In this document: one piece after another, positions 55,050-63,531 of the stretch | How the letters are laid out: each line of letters starts with the position of its first letter | How positions within the stretch are numbered: the stretch's first letter is position 1 | Assembly (NCBI RefSeq): GCF_013340205.1 | Contig: NZ_BJTG01000002.1 | Coordinates: 525,001-589,000 of the forward strand | Reading direction: 5' to 3' | DNA: 64,000 bases | Source: Anaeromyxobacter diazotrophicus | GTDB lineage: Bacteria > Myxococcota > Myxococcia > Myxococcales > Anaeromyxobacteraceae | Program-made: the position numbers and the translations under genes | Notes under the pieces: generated by a model | The model's database searches: none | Seen by the model: the letters and a program-made list of their open reading frames with translations, nothing else | What the model was told of the DNA's origin: nothing

Positions 55050-55814
55050 ATGCCCGGCAAGCTCTCGTTCAAGGACGTGGGGATGTCCTTCCGGCTCTAC
55101 CGGGAGCGGGTGGACACGCTCAAGGAGGCGGTGCTCGGACGCTTCCGCCATCGGAAGAGCTACGAGGACTTCTGGGCGCTGCGGCACGTCTCCTTCGAGG
55201 TGCGCCCCGGCGAGTCGGTCGGGCTCATCGGCCACAACGGCTCGGGCAAGTCGACGCTCCTCAAGGTGGCCGCCGGTGTGCTGAGGCCCACCGAGGGGAC
55301 GGCGCGGGTCGAGGGCCGCATCTCGCCCATGATCGAGCTCGCGGCGGGCTTCGACCCCGACCTCACCGGCCGCGACAACATCTTCCTCAACGGCGCCCTG
55401 ATGGGCCACAGCCGCAAGGAGATGGCGCGGAAGCTCGACCGCATCGTCGAGTTCAGCGAGCTCGGCGAGTTCATCGACCAGCCGGTCAAGAACTACAGCT
55501 CCGGCATGTACGCGCGGCTCGGCTTCGCGATCGCCGCCGACGTGGACCCCGAGATCCTCATCATCGACGAGGTGCTCGCGGTCGGCGACGAGCGCTTCCA
55601 GGCGAAGTGCATGGAGCGCATCCGCTCCATCCGCCAGGGAGGCTGCACCATCTTCTACGTCTCGCACACGATGGGGTCGGTGACCGAGCTCTGCGACCGG
55701 GTCATCGTGCTCCATCACGGGCAGCTCGTGTTCGACGGCGCGCCCGAGCCGGCCATCGCGCGCTACCGGGAGCTGCAGGGGTTCCACCCGCCGCCCGAGG
55801 CACGGACCGCGTGA
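55050..55814 (+). CDS. wzt: Polysaccharide ABC transporter ATP-binding protein (Wzt type, short)
   Basis: The 254-residue ATPase has Walker A GHNGSGKSTLLK, the signature NYSSGMYARLGFAIA, Walker B ILIIDEVLAVGDE and switch His in VSHTM, and begins with the extra strand region DVGMSFRLYRERVDTLKEAVLGR typical of polysaccharide exporters (TagH/RfbE group). It ends after the ATPase fold: there is no C-terminal carbohydrate-binding domain as in chain-terminus-recognising Wzt. It therefore probably exports without strict end-group recognition. Its stop overlaps the GTG of the next GT gene. Confidence 0.93.
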   Translation: MPGKLSFKDVGMSFRLYRERVDTLKEAVLGRFRHRKSYEDFWALRHVSFEVRPGESVGLIGHNGSGKSTLLKVAAGVLRPTEGTARVEGRISPMIELAAGFDPDLTGRDNIFLNGALMGHSRKEMARKLDRIVEFSELGEFIDQPVKNYSSGMYARLGFAIAADVDPEILIIDEVLAVGDERFQAKCMERIRSIRQGGCTIFYVSHTMGSVTELCDRVIVLHHGQLVFDGAPEPAIARYRELQGFHPPPEARTA

Positions 55815-57088
55815 AGGTCGTCTGGCACTGCGCGGACCGGGTCGGCGCCGAGATGGCGGGCCCCGGGATCCGGGTCGTCGAGCTGGCGCGCCGGCTCGCC
55901 GCCCGGCACGAGGTCACGCTGGTCGCCGCCGGCGCCACCTCGCTCTCGGGCGAGCCCTTCTGCACCGCCGAGTACGCGCCGGCGACGCTCCGCGAGGTCA
56001 CGCGTGAAGCCGACGCGCTCGTCACCCAGGGGTTCGGCTTCCCCCTCGCCACCGCGCTGCGCCTGCGCGGTCGGCTCGTCCTCGACCTGTACGACCCGGT
56101 CCAGCTGGAGCAGCTCGCCCAGTTCGGCCCCAGCCCCACCGCGAGCCAGCGGCTCTCGCTCGGTTACGTCCGCGCCCGCCTGCGCGCGCTCCTCGCCCGC
56201 GCCGACCACGTCCTGTGCGCCTCGCCCACCCAGCGCGCCTTCTGGCTCGGCTGGCTCGGGGCGGTGGGGCGGCTCGGCCCGGCGGCGCTGGCGGAGGACC
56301 CCGACGCGCGGAAGCTCCTCGCGGTGGTTCCCTTCGGCCTGCCCGAGGCGCCGCCGCAGCCGGGCGACGGGCCGCTCCGGCGGGCGTTCTCCATCCCGGC
56401 CTCGGCCCCCGTCGCGCTCTTCTGGGGCGGGCTGTGGGACTGGATGGACCCGGCGCTGGCGGTGAAGGCCGTCGCGGCGCTGCGCGACCAGGGGCGCGAG
56501 CTCCACCTCGTCTTCCTCGGCGGGGCTCGCCCGGGTGGAGACACCATGCGCGCCGCCGCGACCGAGGCGCGCGAGGCGGTCCGCGCGCTCGGGCTCGAGG
56601 ATCGCGTGCACTTCCTCGACCGCTGGGTGCCGTACGCCGAGCGCGGCGCGCTGCTCCTCGAGGCCGACCTCGCCGTCACGGCGCACCGCCCGTCGCTCGA
56701 GGCGGAGCTGGCCTTCCGCACCCGGCTCCTCGACTGCCTGTGGGCGCGCCTGCCGGTGGCGTGCACCCGCGGCGACACGCTGGCGCTCGACGCCGAGCGG
56801 GAAGGGTGGGGCGCCGCCGCGGACGCGGGGGACGCGCAAGGCCTCGCGCGCGCCATGCTGGCGCTCCTCGATCCCGCCAGTCGCGAGCGGGCGCGCGCCG
56901 CCGCGGGCCAGGCCAGCGAGCGTTACCGCTGGTCGCGCTCCGCCGAGACGGTGCTGCGCCTGCTGGACGCGCCGCCCCCGCCGCGCCCGGCGCTGCTCGA
57001 GCCGGGGGAGTTCGCCGGTGAGAGCCCCTTCGCGGTCGCGGGCGCGTTCGCCGCGAAGGCGTTCAGGCGCATCGTGCGACGCGGGTGA
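55811..57088 (+). CDS. GT4-family glycosyltransferase
   Basis: The 425-residue cytoplasmic enzyme has a GT-B fold: VVWHCADRVGAEMAGPGIRVVELARRL, GFPLATALRLRGRLVLDLYDP, ADHVLCASPTQRAFWLGWLG, VALFWGGLWDWMDPALAVKAV, and DRWVPYAERGALLLEADLAVTAH, with a weak donor motif ELAFRTRLLDCLWARLPV. This subgroup is often found next to Wzm/Wzt ABC exporters. GTG start overlapping the wzt stop (GTGA). It is convergent with a GT2 gene; a REP-like hairpin fills the 28 bases between them. Confidence 0.85.
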   Translation: MKVVWHCADRVGAEMAGPGIRVVELARRLAARHEVTLVAAGATSLSGEPFCTAEYAPATLREVTREADALVTQGFGFPLATALRLRGRLVLDLYDPVQLEQLAQFGPSPTASQRLSLGYVRARLRALLARADHVLCASPTQRAFWLGWLGAVGRLGPAALAEDPDARKLLAVVPFGLPEAPPQPGDGPLRRAFSIPASAPVALFWGGLWDWMDPALAVKAVAALRDQGRELHLVFLGGARPGGDTMRAAATEAREAVRALGLEDRVHFLDRWVPYAERGALLLEADLAVTAHRPSLEAELAFRTRLLDCLWARLPVACTRGDTLALDAEREGWGAAADAGDAQGLARAMLALLDPASRERARAAAGQASERYRWSRSAETVLRLLDAPPPPRPALLEPGEFAGESPFAVAGAFAAKAFRRIVRRG

Positions 57089-57096
57089 TCCCGGCG

Positions 57097-57120
57097 GGCG
57101 GGGGCGAGCCCCCGCCCTAC
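57097..57120. terminator. REP-like palindrome, copy 2, between convergent genes
   Basis: GGCGGGGG and CCCCCGCC form an eight-base stem around CGAG, followed by CTAC. It lies exactly between the stop of the GT4 gene (57088) and the stop of the convergent GT2 gene (57117), so it could end transcription from both sides, although no T run is present. The sequence is the reverse complement of the element at 37541-37563 apart from one loop base. Confidence 0.55.
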
Positions 57121-58097
57121 GGATCGGTGGTCTCCGCGCCGCTGGGCACCCCGGATCCGCCGCGCACCCGTCGCGCGGCCGCCCCCAGCGCCTCCACCGC
57201 CCCTTCCGCCGCCCCACGCCAGTGCGCCAGCGCGTGGGCGGGCCTGCCGCGGGCGAGCTCGAGCGGCGCGCGCACCAGCGCTCGCAGCGCGGTGAAGCCG
57301 AGCGCCACCGGCGCCGCGCGCCAGGCGGGGAGGTGCGCCGCGGCGAAGCGCAGGTGATTCCGCGCCAGGAGCTGGCGCCGCCGGGGAGAGTCGGCGCCGA
57401 AGCTCTTTCCGAAGCCGTGCAGGGCGCGCGCGGCGCCGGCGTACCAGGAGCCGAAACCGGCGGCGGCGGCGCGGAACGAGAGGTCCACGTCCTCGTAGTA
57501 GGCCCAGTAGCCGGGGTCGAACAGGCCGACCTTCCGCAGCATGTCCGCTCGGAGCAGCGCGGCGCCGCCGGTGACCCCGGCGACCGGGCCGTCGGGTCGC
57601 CGGAGCTCGGCGAGGGGCACCTGGAAGTCGCGGTCGAAGGCGCGGCCGTAGCGGTCCAGCACGAGCCCGGTCGAGTTCACGCGCGAGGGGTCGTCGGCGA
57701 AGAGGAGCGTCCCGCCGAGGAGGCCGGCCTCGGGGTGCGCCTCGGCGGCGGCGACGAGCTGGTCCAGCCAGTCGGGGGCGAGCTCGACGTCGGGGTTCAC
57801 GGTGGCGACGAAGCGCGCGCCGGCGGCGAGCGCGCGCCGGAGGGCGGCGTTGTTCGCGGCGGCGAAGCCGGTGTTCTGGCCGAGCGGCAGCCACTCCACC
57901 GAGGGGAACCGGGCCACCGCCGCCGCGCTGCCGTCGGTGGACCCGTTGTCCACCACCACCGTGTGGGCCGGGCGCGAGAGCCGGGCGAGCGCTCCGAGAC
58001 AGCGGGGCAGGAGCGCCTCGCCGTTCCAGTTGACCACCACGATCCAGACGTCGGACGGCACCGCGGCGGCGGTAGCACGCGGCCCCAGGGGGGTCAA
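57117..58097 (-). CDS. GT2 glycosyltransferase (rhamnosyltransferase-like)
   Basis: The 326-residue enzyme has WIVVVNWNGEALLPRCLGAL, VVVDNGSTDGSAAAV, NTGFAAANNAALRRAL, ATVNPDVELAPDWLDQLV and the family stretch GGAALLRADMLRKVGLFDPGYWAYYEDVDLSFRAA (here in one line only in part; catalytic EDVDLSFR). This is the WbbL/rhamnosyltransferase group, which fits the dTDP-rhamnose genes nearby. The TTG start is weak; GTG at 58061 would remove 12 unconserved residues and is quite possible. It is divergent from the sugar transferase gene with 50 bases between. Confidence 0.85.
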   Translation of the reverse strand: MTPLGPRATAAAVPSDVWIVVVNWNGEALLPRCLGALARLSRPAHTVVVDNGSTDGSAAAVARFPSVEWLPLGQNTGFAAANNAALRRALAAGARFVATVNPDVELAPDWLDQLVAAAEAHPEAGLLGGTLLFADDPSRVNSTGLVLDRYGRAFDRDFQVPLAELRRPDGPVAGVTGGAALLRADMLRKVGLFDPGYWAYYEDVDLSFRAAAAGFGSWYAGAARALHGFGKSFGADSPRRRQLLARNHLRFAAAHLPAWRAAPVALGFTALRALVRAPLELARGRPAHALAHWRGAAEGAVEALGAAARRVRGGSGVPSGAETTDP

Positions 58098-58147
58098 GGC
58101 GACTCGACGTGTACGGGAGCAGGACGCCGTTGTAAAAGAACGCCGGA

Positions 58148-59560
58148 ATGCTCAAGGAACGGGCACGGCTGGTCTCGGGGGGCCTGCGCGCCGTGGACAT
58201 GGCGATGCTGGGCGTCGCCTTCCCCATCGCCTACGGCCTGCGCGACGAGTACCTCACCGGCCAGGGGCACCTCTACCCCATCGCCTCCTACTGGCCGCTC
58301 TTCGCCGCCACCCTGCTCGTGTGGCAGCTCTCGTCGCGCGTCTCGGGCCTCTACGGGCGCTACCGCACCTTCAGCATCCTCACCGAGCTCCGCCGGCTCC
58401 TGCGGGCCTTCGTCGTCCTCGCGCTCATCGTCGCCGCCGCGCAGTTCGTCTGGAAGCGGCCGGAGCGCGAGCTGTCGCGCCTCTTCTTCGGCCTCTACTA
58501 CGGGGTCTCGTTCGCGCTCCTGGCGGGCAACCGCATCACGCTCCGCCTGGTGGCGCGCGCGGCGCGGCGGCGCGGGTTCAACACCCGCACCTTCGCGGTC
58601 GTCGGCACGAGCGACATGGCGAAGGGCATCATCCAGACCATCGCCGGCCACCCGGAGTGGGGCTACGTCTTCGCGGGGTACGTGCTGGAGGACGGCGAGC
58701 CCGCCCCGGGCGGCGCGCGCGTGCTGGGCCGCCTCGACGAGCTGGGCCAGGTGCTCGAGCGCGAGGTGCTCGACGAGGTGGTCATCGGCGCGCGCAGCGC
58801 CCGGCTCGACCGCATCGAGGAGGCGGTCCGGCTGTGCGAGGAGCAGGGCGTGGGGGTGAAGGTGCTGCTCGACTTCTTCCCCAACAGCACCTCGCGCATC
58901 GCGGTCGAGGAGCTCGAGGGGCTGCCGGTCCTCTCCTTCGCCACCGCGCCCACGGAGGTGGCCCCGCTGGCGGCCAAGCGCGTGTTCGACCTCGCGGTGA
59001 GCCTCACCGCGCTGGTCCTGCTGGCGCCGCTCTTCCTCGGCATCGCGCTCGCCGTGAAGCTCGACTCGCCGGGGCCGGTCTTCTTCCGGCAGCGGCGGGT
59101 GGGCCTCAACGGGCGCGAGTTCTGGATGTGGAAGTTCCGCTCCATGTGCGTCGGCGCCGAGGCCATGCTGCCGGCCCTGGCGGCGCTCAACGAGACGGGC
59201 GGCCCCACCTTCAAGGCCACCGGCGACCCGCGCGTCACCCGCGTCGGGCGCTGGCTGCGGCGCACCTCGCTCGACGAGTTCCCGCAGTTCTGGAACGTCG
59301 TGAAGGGCGAGATGAGCGTGGTCGGGCCGCGCCCGCCCATCCCCTCGGAGGTGAAGGAGTACCAGCGCTGGCAGCGCCGGCGGCTGTCGGTGCGCCCGGG
59401 GCTCACCTGCACCTGGCAGGTCTCCGGCCGCAGCGAGGTCGACTTCGACCGCTGGATGGAGCTCGACCTGCACTACATCGACCACTGGTCGCTCTGGCAC
59501 GACCTCTCCATCGTGCTGCGCACCATCCCGGCCGTCCTCTTCGGGCGCGGGGCGCGGTAG
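58148..59560 (+). CDS. Polyprenyl-phosphate glycosyl-1-phosphate transferase (WbaP/WcaJ type)
   Basis: The 470-residue membrane protein starts polysaccharide synthesis by putting a sugar phosphate on undecaprenyl phosphate. It has four N-terminal spans, a CoA-binding-like domain (about 150-260: TFAVVGTSDMAKGIIQTI), a fifth hydrophobic segment (FDLAVSLTALVLLAPLFLGIAL) and the catalytic domain with DSPGPVFFRQRRVGLNG, MWKFRSM, RVGRWLRRTSLDEFPQFWNV, MSVVGPRPP and GLTCTWQVSGRS. The donor (glucose, galactose or other UDP-sugar) cannot be read from the sequence. ATG start with CCGGA upstream. It is the last gene of the polysaccharide locus. Confidence 0.93.
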   Translation: MLKERARLVSGGLRAVDMAMLGVAFPIAYGLRDEYLTGQGHLYPIASYWPLFAATLLVWQLSSRVSGLYGRYRTFSILTELRRLLRAFVVLALIVAAAQFVWKRPERELSRLFFGLYYGVSFALLAGNRITLRLVARAARRRGFNTRTFAVVGTSDMAKGIIQTIAGHPEWGYVFAGYVLEDGEPAPGGARVLGRLDELGQVLEREVLDEVVIGARSARLDRIEEAVRLCEEQGVGVKVLLDFFPNSTSRIAVEELEGLPVLSFATAPTEVAPLAAKRVFDLAVSLTALVLLAPLFLGIALAVKLDSPGPVFFRQRRVGLNGREFWMWKFRSMCVGAEAMLPALAALNETGGPTFKATGDPRVTRVGRWLRRTSLDEFPQFWNVVKGEMSVVGPRPPIPSEVKEYQRWQRRRLSVRPGLTCTWQVSGRSEVDFDRWMELDLHYIDHWSLWHDLSIVLRTIPAVLFGRGAR

Positions 59561-59566
59561 GGCAGG

Positions 59567-60187
59567 GTGGCGCTCGCTCCGGAGCTCGAGGCGCGCATCG
59601 CCCAGGCGGCGGCGCTGCTGCGCGCGGGCGGGATCGTCGCCTATCCCACCGAGACGTTCTACGGGCTCGGCGCCCTCGCCTCGCACCACGGCGCGCTCGC
59701 CCGGCTCGCCGAGGCGAAGCTCCGCCCGGAGGGGAAGCCGCTGCCGCTCCTCGCCGGCGATCTCGCCCAGGTGGAGGCGGTCGCGTCGCTCGCCGCGCCG
59801 CTGGCGCGCCGGCTCGCGGCGCGGTTCTGGCCCGGGCCGCTCACGCTCGTCCTCCCGGCCGCCCCGGGGCTCGACCCGCTCGTCACCGCCGGCGACGCCA
59901 CCGTCGCCATCCGCATCCCGGGGTCCGAGGTGGCGCGCGCGCTGGCGCTCGCGGCGGGGGGCGCGCTCGTGTCCACCAGCGCGAACCTGGCGGGCGAGCC
60001 CCCGCCGGCCGAGGCCGGCGCGCTCGCCCCGGCGCTGCGCGCGCGGCTCGACGGCGTCCTCGACGGCGGCGCGGCGCCGGGAGGCCTCCCCAGCACCCTC
60101 GTCGCCGTGTCCGGGGACACGCTCCGGCGCGTGCGGGACGGCGCCGTTCCGTGGGCCGAGGTGGAGGCCGCCGCGCGCGCCGGCTGA
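59567..60187 (+). CDS. tsaC: L-threonylcarbamoyladenylate synthase (Sua5/YciO/YrdC)
   Basis: The 206-residue protein makes threonylcarbamoyl-AMP for the t6A37 modification of ANN-reading tRNAs. Motifs: GGIVAYPTETFYGLGALA, KLRPEGKPLPLL, ARFWPGPLTLVLPA, VAIRIPGSEVARAL and VSTSANLAGEPPP, and the KxR-SxN ligand set. It is the short form without the Sua5 C-terminal domain. GTG start, GGCAGG just upstream, 6 bases after the sugar transferase stop, so it may be read through from that gene. Confidence 0.9.
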   Translation: MALAPELEARIAQAAALLRAGGIVAYPTETFYGLGALASHHGALARLAEAKLRPEGKPLPLLAGDLAQVEAVASLAAPLARRLAARFWPGPLTLVLPAAPGLDPLVTAGDATVAIRIPGSEVARALALAAGGALVSTSANLAGEPPPAEAGALAPALRARLDGVLDGGAAPGGLPSTLVAVSGDTLRRVRDGAVPWAEVEAAARAG

Positions 60188-60252
60188 CGTCGTCGCAGGG
60201 GCCCCCCCGGTCCTTGCGGGGCCCAGGGTCGTGCTGTACGGTTCGCGCGCTC

Positions 60253-61599
60253 ATGCCCGAGGTGCTCCCGTTTCGCGGCATCCGGTACGCAGCCACCCGG
60301 CCGGCGACGCTCTCCAAGCTCATCTCGCCCCCGTACGACGCCGTCTCCCCGGCCTACCGCGACGAGCTGGCGGCGCGCAGCCCGCACAACATCATCCACG
60401 TGGTCCTGGAGAAGGATCGCCCCGGCGACGACGCGGTCGAGAACCGTTACGTCCGCTCCGGCCGCGCCTTCGAGGCCTGGCTGGCGGACGGGACGCTGCG
60501 CCAGGACGCCGAGCCCGGCTTCTACCTGCTCGAGCAGGGCTTCACCGGCCCGGACGGGCGCCGGCGCGTCCGGCGCGGCCTGGTGGTCGCCTGCCGGCTG
60601 CACCGGTACGACGAGGGCGTGGTCCTCCCGCACGAGAAGACGCTCAGCGGGCCCAAGGCCGACCGGCTCGAGATCCTGAAGCGCGTGAAGGCGAACCTCT
60701 CGCCCATCTTCGCGCTGTACGAGGACGAGCGCGGCGAGGGGCAGCGCGCGCTCGACGCCGCCATCGCCTCCGCCGGCGAGGCGGCCGCCGAGGCCGACTC
60801 GGACGACGGCACGCACCACCGCATCTGGCGGGTGGTCGACCCTGCGGCGGTGGCGCAGCTGCAGGCGGCGCTGGCCGCGCGGAAGGTGTTCATCGCCGAC
60901 GGCCACCACCGGTACGAGTCGGCCCTCGTCTACCGCGACCTGGTGGACGCCGAGCAGCCTGGCCTGCCCGACCGCGCCGGGCACCGCTACATCATGATGA
61001 CGCTCTGCTCGATGTCCGACCCGGGCCTCGTCATCTACCCCACCCACCGGCTGCTCACCGGGCTGAAGGACTTCCGGCTCGGCCGGTTCCTCGAGGAGCT
61101 GGGGCGGTTCTTCACCGTGGACACCCTGCTCGAGGACGTGCGCCGCCCGGCGGGGCGCGCCTGGGCGGTGTCGAAGCTGGCCGAGCACGCCGGGAAGGCC
61201 ACCACCTTCCTCATGGTGAGCGCCGAGGACGGGCGCGGCCGCATCCTCACCCTGCGCGACGACGCCGACATGGCGGGGGTGCCGCTCCCGGACAACGTCA
61301 CCCTGCGCGACCTCGACGTGACCGCGCTCCACAGCGTCCTCTTCCAGCACCTGCTCGGGCTGTCGCCGCGCTCGCAGGAGCTGGGGGAGAACGTGCGCTA
61401 CGAGATGGACGCGGGCGAGGTGGTGACCCGCACGCTCGCCGGGGAGTTCCAGCTCGGCTTCCTGGTGAACCCGACGCCCATGTGGCAGGTCCAGGCGGTG
61501 GCCGAGTCGGGCGAGACCATGCCGCAGAAGAGCACCTTCTTCTACCCGAAGCTGGCGAGCGGGCTGGTGCTGCGGAAGATCCACGAGGAGCTGAGGTAA
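60253..61599 (+). CDS. DUF1015 family protein
   Basis: The 448-residue cytoplasmic protein matches DUF1015: PFRGIRYAATRPATLSKLISPPYDAVSP at the start, LEKDRPGDDAVENRYVRS, FYLLEQGFTG, LPHEKTLSGPKADRLEILKRVKANLSPIFALY in separate runs, FIADGHHRYESAL (conserved His pair) and LVNPTPMWQVQAVAESGETMPQKSTFFYPKLASGL split near the end. The family often sits near serine-biosynthesis genes elsewhere; here the neighbours are tsaC-type and hemB. Its function is not known. ATG at 60253; no strong ribosome-binding site. Confidence 0.86.
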   Translation: MPEVLPFRGIRYAATRPATLSKLISPPYDAVSPAYRDELAARSPHNIIHVVLEKDRPGDDAVENRYVRSGRAFEAWLADGTLRQDAEPGFYLLEQGFTGPDGRRRVRRGLVVACRLHRYDEGVVLPHEKTLSGPKADRLEILKRVKANLSPIFALYEDERGEGQRALDAAIASAGEAAAEADSDDGTHHRIWRVVDPAAVAQLQAALAARKVFIADGHHRYESALVYRDLVDAEQPGLPDRAGHRYIMMTLCSMSDPGLVIYPTHRLLTGLKDFRLGRFLEELGRFFTVDTLLEDVRRPAGRAWAVSKLAEHAGKATTFLMVSAEDGRGRILTLRDDADMAGVPLPDNVTLRDLDVTALHSVLFQHLLGLSPRSQELGENVRYEMDAGEVVTRTLAGEFQLGFLVNPTPMWQVQAVAESGETMPQKSTFFYPKLASGLVLRKIHEELR

Positions 61600-61698
61600 C
61601 CCTCCGTGCGGCTTCCGGAAAGGGGCCATCCGTCCGCCCGCCGCCCTGGCTCCCTTCGGCTCCTTCCCCGATCGGTCCCTTTGCGGTAAACCCTCGCC

Positions 61699-62724
61699 AT
61701 GCCTTTCCCCCAGGAACGTCCCCGCCGCCTCCGCCGCACCGAGGCGCTGCGCGCCCTCGTCCGCGAGACCGAGCTGGCGCCGAGCGACCTGGTTTGGCCG
61801 CTCTTCGCCGCCCCCGGCCAGCGCGTCCGCAACCCGGTCAAGACCATGCCGGGCGTCTTCCAGCTCTCCGTGGACGAGCTCGTGGCCGAGGCGCAGGCCG
61901 GCTACGAGGCCGGCGTCCGCAGCGTCATCCTGTTCGGCATCCCGACGCGCAAGGACGCCACCGGCACGAGCGCCTGGGACGACGGCGAGCCGGTGCCGCG
62001 CGCGGTGCGCGCGCTCAAGAAGGACGTGCCGGGCCTGGTCGTCATGACCGACGTCTGCATGTGCGAGTACACCGACCACGGCCACTGCGGCGTCCTCAAG
62101 CCGGCCCGGGTCGGCGCGCCGGGGACGGACCTGGTCGTCGACAACGACCTCACCCTCCCGCTCCTCGCCAAGGAGGCGGTCGCGCACGCGAAGGCGGGCG
62201 CCGACGTCGTCGCCCCCTCGGACATGATGGACGGGCGCGTCGGCGCCATCCGCAAGGCGCTCGACGAGAGCGGCTACCAGGACGTGCCGATCATGTCCTA
62301 CGCCGCCAAGTTCGCGGGCGCGTTCTACGGCCCGTTCCGCGACGCGGCCGAGAGCGCGCCGCGCGAGGGCGCCGGCATCCCCAAGGACCGCAAGGGCTAC
62401 CAGATGGACCCCGCCAACGTCCGCGAGGCGCTGCGCGAGGTGGCGCTCGACGTGGCCGAGGGCGCCGACCTGCTCATGGTGAAGCCGGCCGTCCCCTACC
62501 TCGACATCGTGCGGGCGGTGAAGGAGCGCTTCGAGCTGCCGCTCGCCGCGTACCACGTGTCCGGCGAGTACGCGATGATCAAGGCCGCCGCCGAGCGCGG
62601 CTGGATCGACGAGGACCGGGTGGCGGTCGAGACCATGCTCTGTTGCCGCCGTGCCGGGGCCGACCTCGTCCTGACCTACTACGCGAAGCACGTCGCGGGC
62701 CTGCTCTCCGGGGTCCGGCGTTGA
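61699..62724 (+). CDS. hemB: Delta-aminolevulinic acid dehydratase (porphobilinogen synthase)
   Basis: The 341-residue enzyme condenses two aminolevulinates to porphobilinogen for haem synthesis. DVCMCEYTDHGHCG shows the three-Cys zinc site of the Zn-dependent type; the Schiff-base lysines lie in MSYAAKFAGAFYGPFRDAA and LLMVKPAVPYLDIV. Length and motifs are normal. A TAAACC box lies 6 bases before the ATG and there is no ribosome-binding site, so a leaderless transcript is possible. Its stop overlaps the TTG of the next small gene. Confidence 0.96.
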   Translation: MPFPQERPRRLRRTEALRALVRETELAPSDLVWPLFAAPGQRVRNPVKTMPGVFQLSVDELVAEAQAGYEAGVRSVILFGIPTRKDATGTSAWDDGEPVPRAVRALKKDVPGLVVMTDVCMCEYTDHGHCGVLKPARVGAPGTDLVVDNDLTLPLLAKEAVAHAKAGADVVAPSDMMDGRVGAIRKALDESGYQDVPIMSYAAKFAGAFYGPFRDAAESAPREGAGIPKDRKGYQMDPANVREALREVALDVAEGADLLMVKPAVPYLDIVRAVKERFELPLAAYHVSGEYAMIKAAAERGWIDEDRVAVETMLCCRRAGADLVLTYYAKHVAGLLSGVRR

Positions 62725-62933
62725 CCGCCGCGCGCCTGCGCTACAAGGTGGTCGAGGTGGCGCCGGTGGCCGAGGAGACGCTGGAGAAGGCGCTCGAGGA
62801 GCGCGCCGCGGAGGGGTGGGGGATCGAGTCGGTGCACTTCGTCACGCGCGAGGGCTCGCACCGGCCGGCCATGGCCTACCTCTTCTTCACGCGCGTGCGC
62901 GAGGACGGGGGGCCGGGGCAGCCGCCCGGCTAG
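62721..62933 (+). CDS. Small DUF4177-like protein
   Basis: A 70-residue protein: RYKVVEVAPVAEETLEKALEERAAEGWGIESVHFVT and MAYLFFTR form a strand-helix-strand-strand pattern like DUF4177, where KVV-x-n-LE...L-x-EGW is the signature. It has no membrane span. The TTG start overlaps the hemB stop by four bases (TTGA) with GGGGTCC upstream, so translation depends on hemB. Function unknown; being coupled to hemB may matter. Confidence 0.65.
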   Translation: MTAARLRYKVVEVAPVAEETLEKALEERAAEGWGIESVHFVTREGSHRPAMAYLFFTRVREDGGPGQPPG

Positions 62934-62939
62934 CTCGCG

Positions 62940-63500
62940 ATGCGCGACGCCCGGCGCGAGGGATCGCCGTACCCCAAGGCCGACCTCCGGCTGCGCGGCC
63001 TGGCGCGTGTGGTCGACCTGGCGCTGGCCTTCGCCTTGGCGAACGCCGCCCGCGAGGCCGGCCCGCCGCTCGCCGCCCTCTACCTCCTCTTCGCCGACGG
63101 CCTGCTGCAGGGCCAGTCGCTCGGCAAGCGGCTCTTCGGCGTCCGCGCCATGGTGCTGCCGGCGCGCGGCGGCACCCGCGGCCGCCCGGCCGGCTACCGC
63201 GAGTCCGTGCTGCGCAACGCGCCCTTCGCGCTGGTGGGCCTGTTCTACGGGCTGTCGCTGGTCGGCTGGGTGCTGCTCTTCGTCGTCGGCGTCCCCATCG
63301 TCGCCTTCGAGGCGTACCTCGCCTGGCGCGATCCGTTCGGGCACCGCATCGGCGACATCTTCGCCGACACGCAGGTGGTGGACGGCAAGGTCCTCTCCAA
63401 GGCGGAGCTCGTCCCGCCCGACGTCCCGCTCCGCACCGCCGCCGCTCCGCCGCCGGGCCCCGCCGCCGGCGCGGTGCGGCGGGGCCGCTCCGCGGCCTGA
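62940..63500 (+). CDS. RDD-family membrane protein
   Basis: The 186-residue inner-membrane protein has the RDD signature Arg-Asp pair in RGLARVVDLALAFALAN (Arg and Asp in the first span), QSLGKRLFGVRAM after the second span, and DPFGHRIGDIFADTQVV near the end, the usual RDD closing motif. Three hydrophobic spans; Pro/Ala-rich tail. Role unknown, perhaps transport. It starts 6 bases after the DUF4177-like gene. Confidence 0.85.
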   Translation: MRDARREGSPYPKADLRLRGLARVVDLALAFALANAAREAGPPLAALYLLFADGLLQGQSLGKRLFGVRAMVLPARGGTRGRPAGYRESVLRNAPFALVGLFYGLSLVGWVLLFVVGVPIVAFEAYLAWRDPFGHRIGDIFADTQVVDGKVLSKAELVPPDVPLRTAAAPPPGPAAGAVRRGRSAA

Positions 63501-63531
63501 ACCCCCGACCCCTCGCCGGCCCTCCTCCGCC

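Noticed and set aside
60531-60893. Minus-strand frames within the DUF1015 gene
   Set aside because: They are Ser/Arg-rich shadows of a well-conserved plus-strand protein and have no ribosome-binding site or motif.
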